DNA of 64,000 bases from Brotaphodocola faecis (lineage in GTDB: Bacteria; Bacillota; Clostridia; Lachnospirales; Lachnospiraceae): positions 62,001-126,000 of the forward strand of contig NZ_JBBMFJ010000003.1 of assembly GCF_040096075.1 (NCBI RefSeq), given 5' to 3'. The position numbers were made by a program, and so were the translations under genes. Below the pieces are notes generated by a model, which made no database searches, was not told the origin of the DNA, and saw nothing but the letters and a program-made list of their open reading frames with translations. Every line of letters starts with the position of its first letter. The first letter of the stretch is position 1. Positions 63,201 through 64,000 of the stretch are shown piece after piece.

Positions 63201-64000
63201 AACAAAAGAATACCATTATAAGGCAGCTGAGTTTATTACAAAATATGAGACGAAATATAACCTTTCTGATTTGAAAGTTGAGGGGTTTATTATCGCTTTA
63301 GCATATCAATTTATACTGGATCAGGGATGGAATAAAGAAAGATTTTGGGGATATGAAGATAAAGATAACCTTGGAATTGATATCGTGATTCGAAGAACAT
63401 ATTATCCAGCAACTCATGGGGAAATGAGCCGTGTTATGACTGTTGCAGAGAAGAATGTTTGGCTTGCTAAACATAAAATAGAGGCGATATTTGCTAATGA
63501 AATTCCATTAAGTAAAGATTATGAGACTTTTCAATATGTGGATGATTATTCTCAGTTAGAGGATTTTACTAATACATATCAAGATTATGCTAACACATTG
63601 CATAGAGCGAAAAAGCATACTTGGTTCAATGCCGATTTGTTAGCATGTCTTGATTGTGAGACAATTGATAAAGAGAAGATTGAAAGGTGGATGCAGAATA
63701 CGGATATTCCCCAGTTCGATAAATGGATATCGAATACTAACGGAGAGGTTCTTCTCTATACAGCAACTGATGTACAAAACAATTTGAGCGGAATTACAGA
63801 AACTGTATGGATTTCAGCAGGTGCAGTTAAGAAAAATGATTTTCAACAACTGCTAATACTATTGGATAATTATTGCGAAGATAGAAATGAATTACTGAAT
63901 GTATGTGATTTTCATTCATATCAAGATTGCAGATGCTATTGTACCCCACAAGAAGCTTGCTTAGTGCATTCAGAGCGTGAGATAAATAGTGTGTTGTCAA
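60241..64000 (+). CDS. avs: Avs-like STAND NTPase with N-terminal nuclease, C-terminus cut by window edge
   Basis: 1253 codons visible, open to the edge. Residues 1-110 are a PD-(D/E)XK-type nuclease: FEVMCNLLFESWCK, then NGDGGDGGVEAF (Asp49) and IIAVQSKWF (Gln67-x-Lys69). The STAND ATPase has Walker A GMQGTGKTAGII (348-355) and Walker B VVIVDGIDEASSW (431-440), with a sensor FLSRPYVF. From about 650 on is a helical repeat-like region that in Avs proteins binds phage terminase or portal. AT-rich and unlike its neighbours. ATG 60241 lies ten bases after GAGGG. Confidence 0.85.
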   Translation, partial: MDWTRFDNHGESNNHAFEVMCNLLFESWCKDTYGEELTHFSFVNGDGGDGGVEAFASLTNGDIIAVQSKWFPEKIEDGQIRQIEKSFQTAVAVRPNIKEYVVCVPRDLGNKRIVRDRKVANNTESDRWDKLSSDLKKSNPNVNIILWDETSIQERLTRPENQGIYKYWFENTIVFDDLFKLSFEKTVNGWAKAKYIPEIHTAGYIHNQLEYFVGSIELSLRRYEEICKFIARMEALMRSYKDLLELGIPKAEKELQDNIEKDLIIISKWLSVLDSIRQAIKLGSRVSKITEIFSLNCSSADIRNSSLHFGKYFHFSEAEKLLENIEDDFFNLVRLIDYRDDNKIIFLGMQGTGKTAGIIAESASYLQNGVHLPVIVHAKEYKEGDSWASMIIKTLGLNAEWNEIELFGALQNAAFIRKPRDGEFFIEPQCVVIVDGIDEASSWEYWKGKIEETTAFKKRFPRIKFVFLSRPYVFENRFELSYRDCFYSLPISGDGDLDEICDKYFSKYRIDIGENHWIKTNLKNPVSIKLFSDIYRNTPIVNLSKNTTVLTELYKAKISSMEDTYISDHQGLRGVKVIQTALIELAQLFTKNSSIQYEEILDKVSIPVKNYLDEILNFLMDEGFIYSHIKQADDFSAPTTFYSWGMQPAFDYLIAQKMYAGLISGQKIEIKCTDGIHQMLSLIAIENGKLITEFENLTIDDQDAFELICYALANCSTNVAEKYREYLKKLMKFSVAEFREIFSKVIQPVLRIDKHPLGSMLLDEFLREFDNATERDIWWSIPSYLKDNYNSDWRAYTELDFESIKLYNTDKHTAAPLALVWSLSSVNNSVRQSSRYKLTAWGISNPLEFWKLFEKCISIDDVQVLEDIFAVSFGIALDQFICDEYLLIASKWFIENLFSNEGLKKYENVALRYYGAGVVKTAISHGLMDAGLRQLVTPPYSYDPDYLPLCRDALNSNRMGGYQAIDYDLARYVLCDRLDDYFRTDYITKEYHYKAAEFITKYETKYNLSDLKVEGFIIALAYQFILDQGWNKERFWGYEDKDNLGIDIVIRRTYYPATHGEMSRVMTVAEKNVWLAKHKIEAIFANEIPLSKDYETFQYVDDYSQLEDFTNTYQDYANTLHRAKKHTWFNADLLACLDCETIDKEKIERWMQNTDIPQFDKWISNTNGEVLLYTATDVQNNLSGITETVWISAGAVKKNDFQQLLILLDNYCEDRNELLNVCDFHSYQDCRCYCTPQEACLVHSEREINSVLS

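Noticed and set aside
1..64000. CRISPR arrays and tRNA genes, including tRNA integration targets
   Set aside because: No regularly spaced direct repeats and no cloverleaf with a T-arm consensus were found by reading; integration targets here are protein genes.

Overview
The window is almost entirely mobile DNA from a Gram-positive gut anaerobe, most likely a Lachnospiraceae or related Clostridia. The evidence is strong AGGAGG-type ribosome binding sites, gene families typical of Tn1549/CTn-type conjugative elements (Maff2, PrgI, DUF4315, DUF4366/CD1107, DUF3849, DUF5688), large serine recombinases and a sortase-anchored pilin. No rRNA, tRNA or CRISPR array was seen. Both edges cut genes: an Xre regulator at the left and a giant STAND ATPase at the right.

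1-8.5 kb is an integrative mobilizable element (IME), left end outside the window. It carries an Xre regulator, a small Cys protein, a RepA_N protein, DUF3847, a MobQ-type oriT, an AT-rich membrane protein, a MobA/MobL relaxase, a CHC2 primase, a VapE-type helicase and one serine recombinase. It sits inside the maff2 gene of a larger integrative conjugative element (ICE): only the last codons of maff2 remain at 8546-8629.

8.5-37.2 kb is the conjugation backbone, all on the plus strand: VirB6-like protein, SpoVG, MT-A70 methylase, PrgI, VirB4, a cell-wall hydrolase, DUF4315, DUF4366, a 1640-residue pilin fused to a class B sortase, a thymidylate module (MazG-like/Nmad1-like protein, ThyX, dUTPase), Xre and SLOG proteins, DUF3789, DUF5688, topoisomerase III, several unknown genes, MobC, CD1845, DUF3849, an AbiE toxin-antitoxin pair and the MobP-type relaxase. 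The coupling protein and the 5' part of maff2 are expected left of the window.

37.4-46 kb is cargo with lower GC: an AraC regulator, an ECF-type importer (MptD, EcfT, double ATPase), a pair of ABC half-transporters and a DtxR-type metal regulator. It resembles the uptake half of a siderophore locus without biosynthesis genes. The DtxR gene ends in a canonical -1 slippery heptamer that opens into a winged-helix ORF with no start codon of its own. 46-52.7 kb is the recombination module: a leader with two terminators, a small sigma factor, a small protein and three tandem serine recombinases. The ICE ends inside codons for the Leu-Arg-His motif of a tyrosine-integrase gene.

52.7-60.2 kb is a graveyard: the integrase remnant, an IS with DUF6431, frameshifted DDE transposase and ExeA-like ATPase, an IS66 tnpB fragment, an EcsC-like fragment, mazG, a flavodoxin-type reductase without a normal start codon, and an Xre gene and MobL relaxase truncated at one shared junction. 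60.2-64 kb is one very AT-rich gene for an Avs-like antiphage protein: PD-(D/E)XK-type nuclease, STAND NTPase and a long sensor region running off the window.
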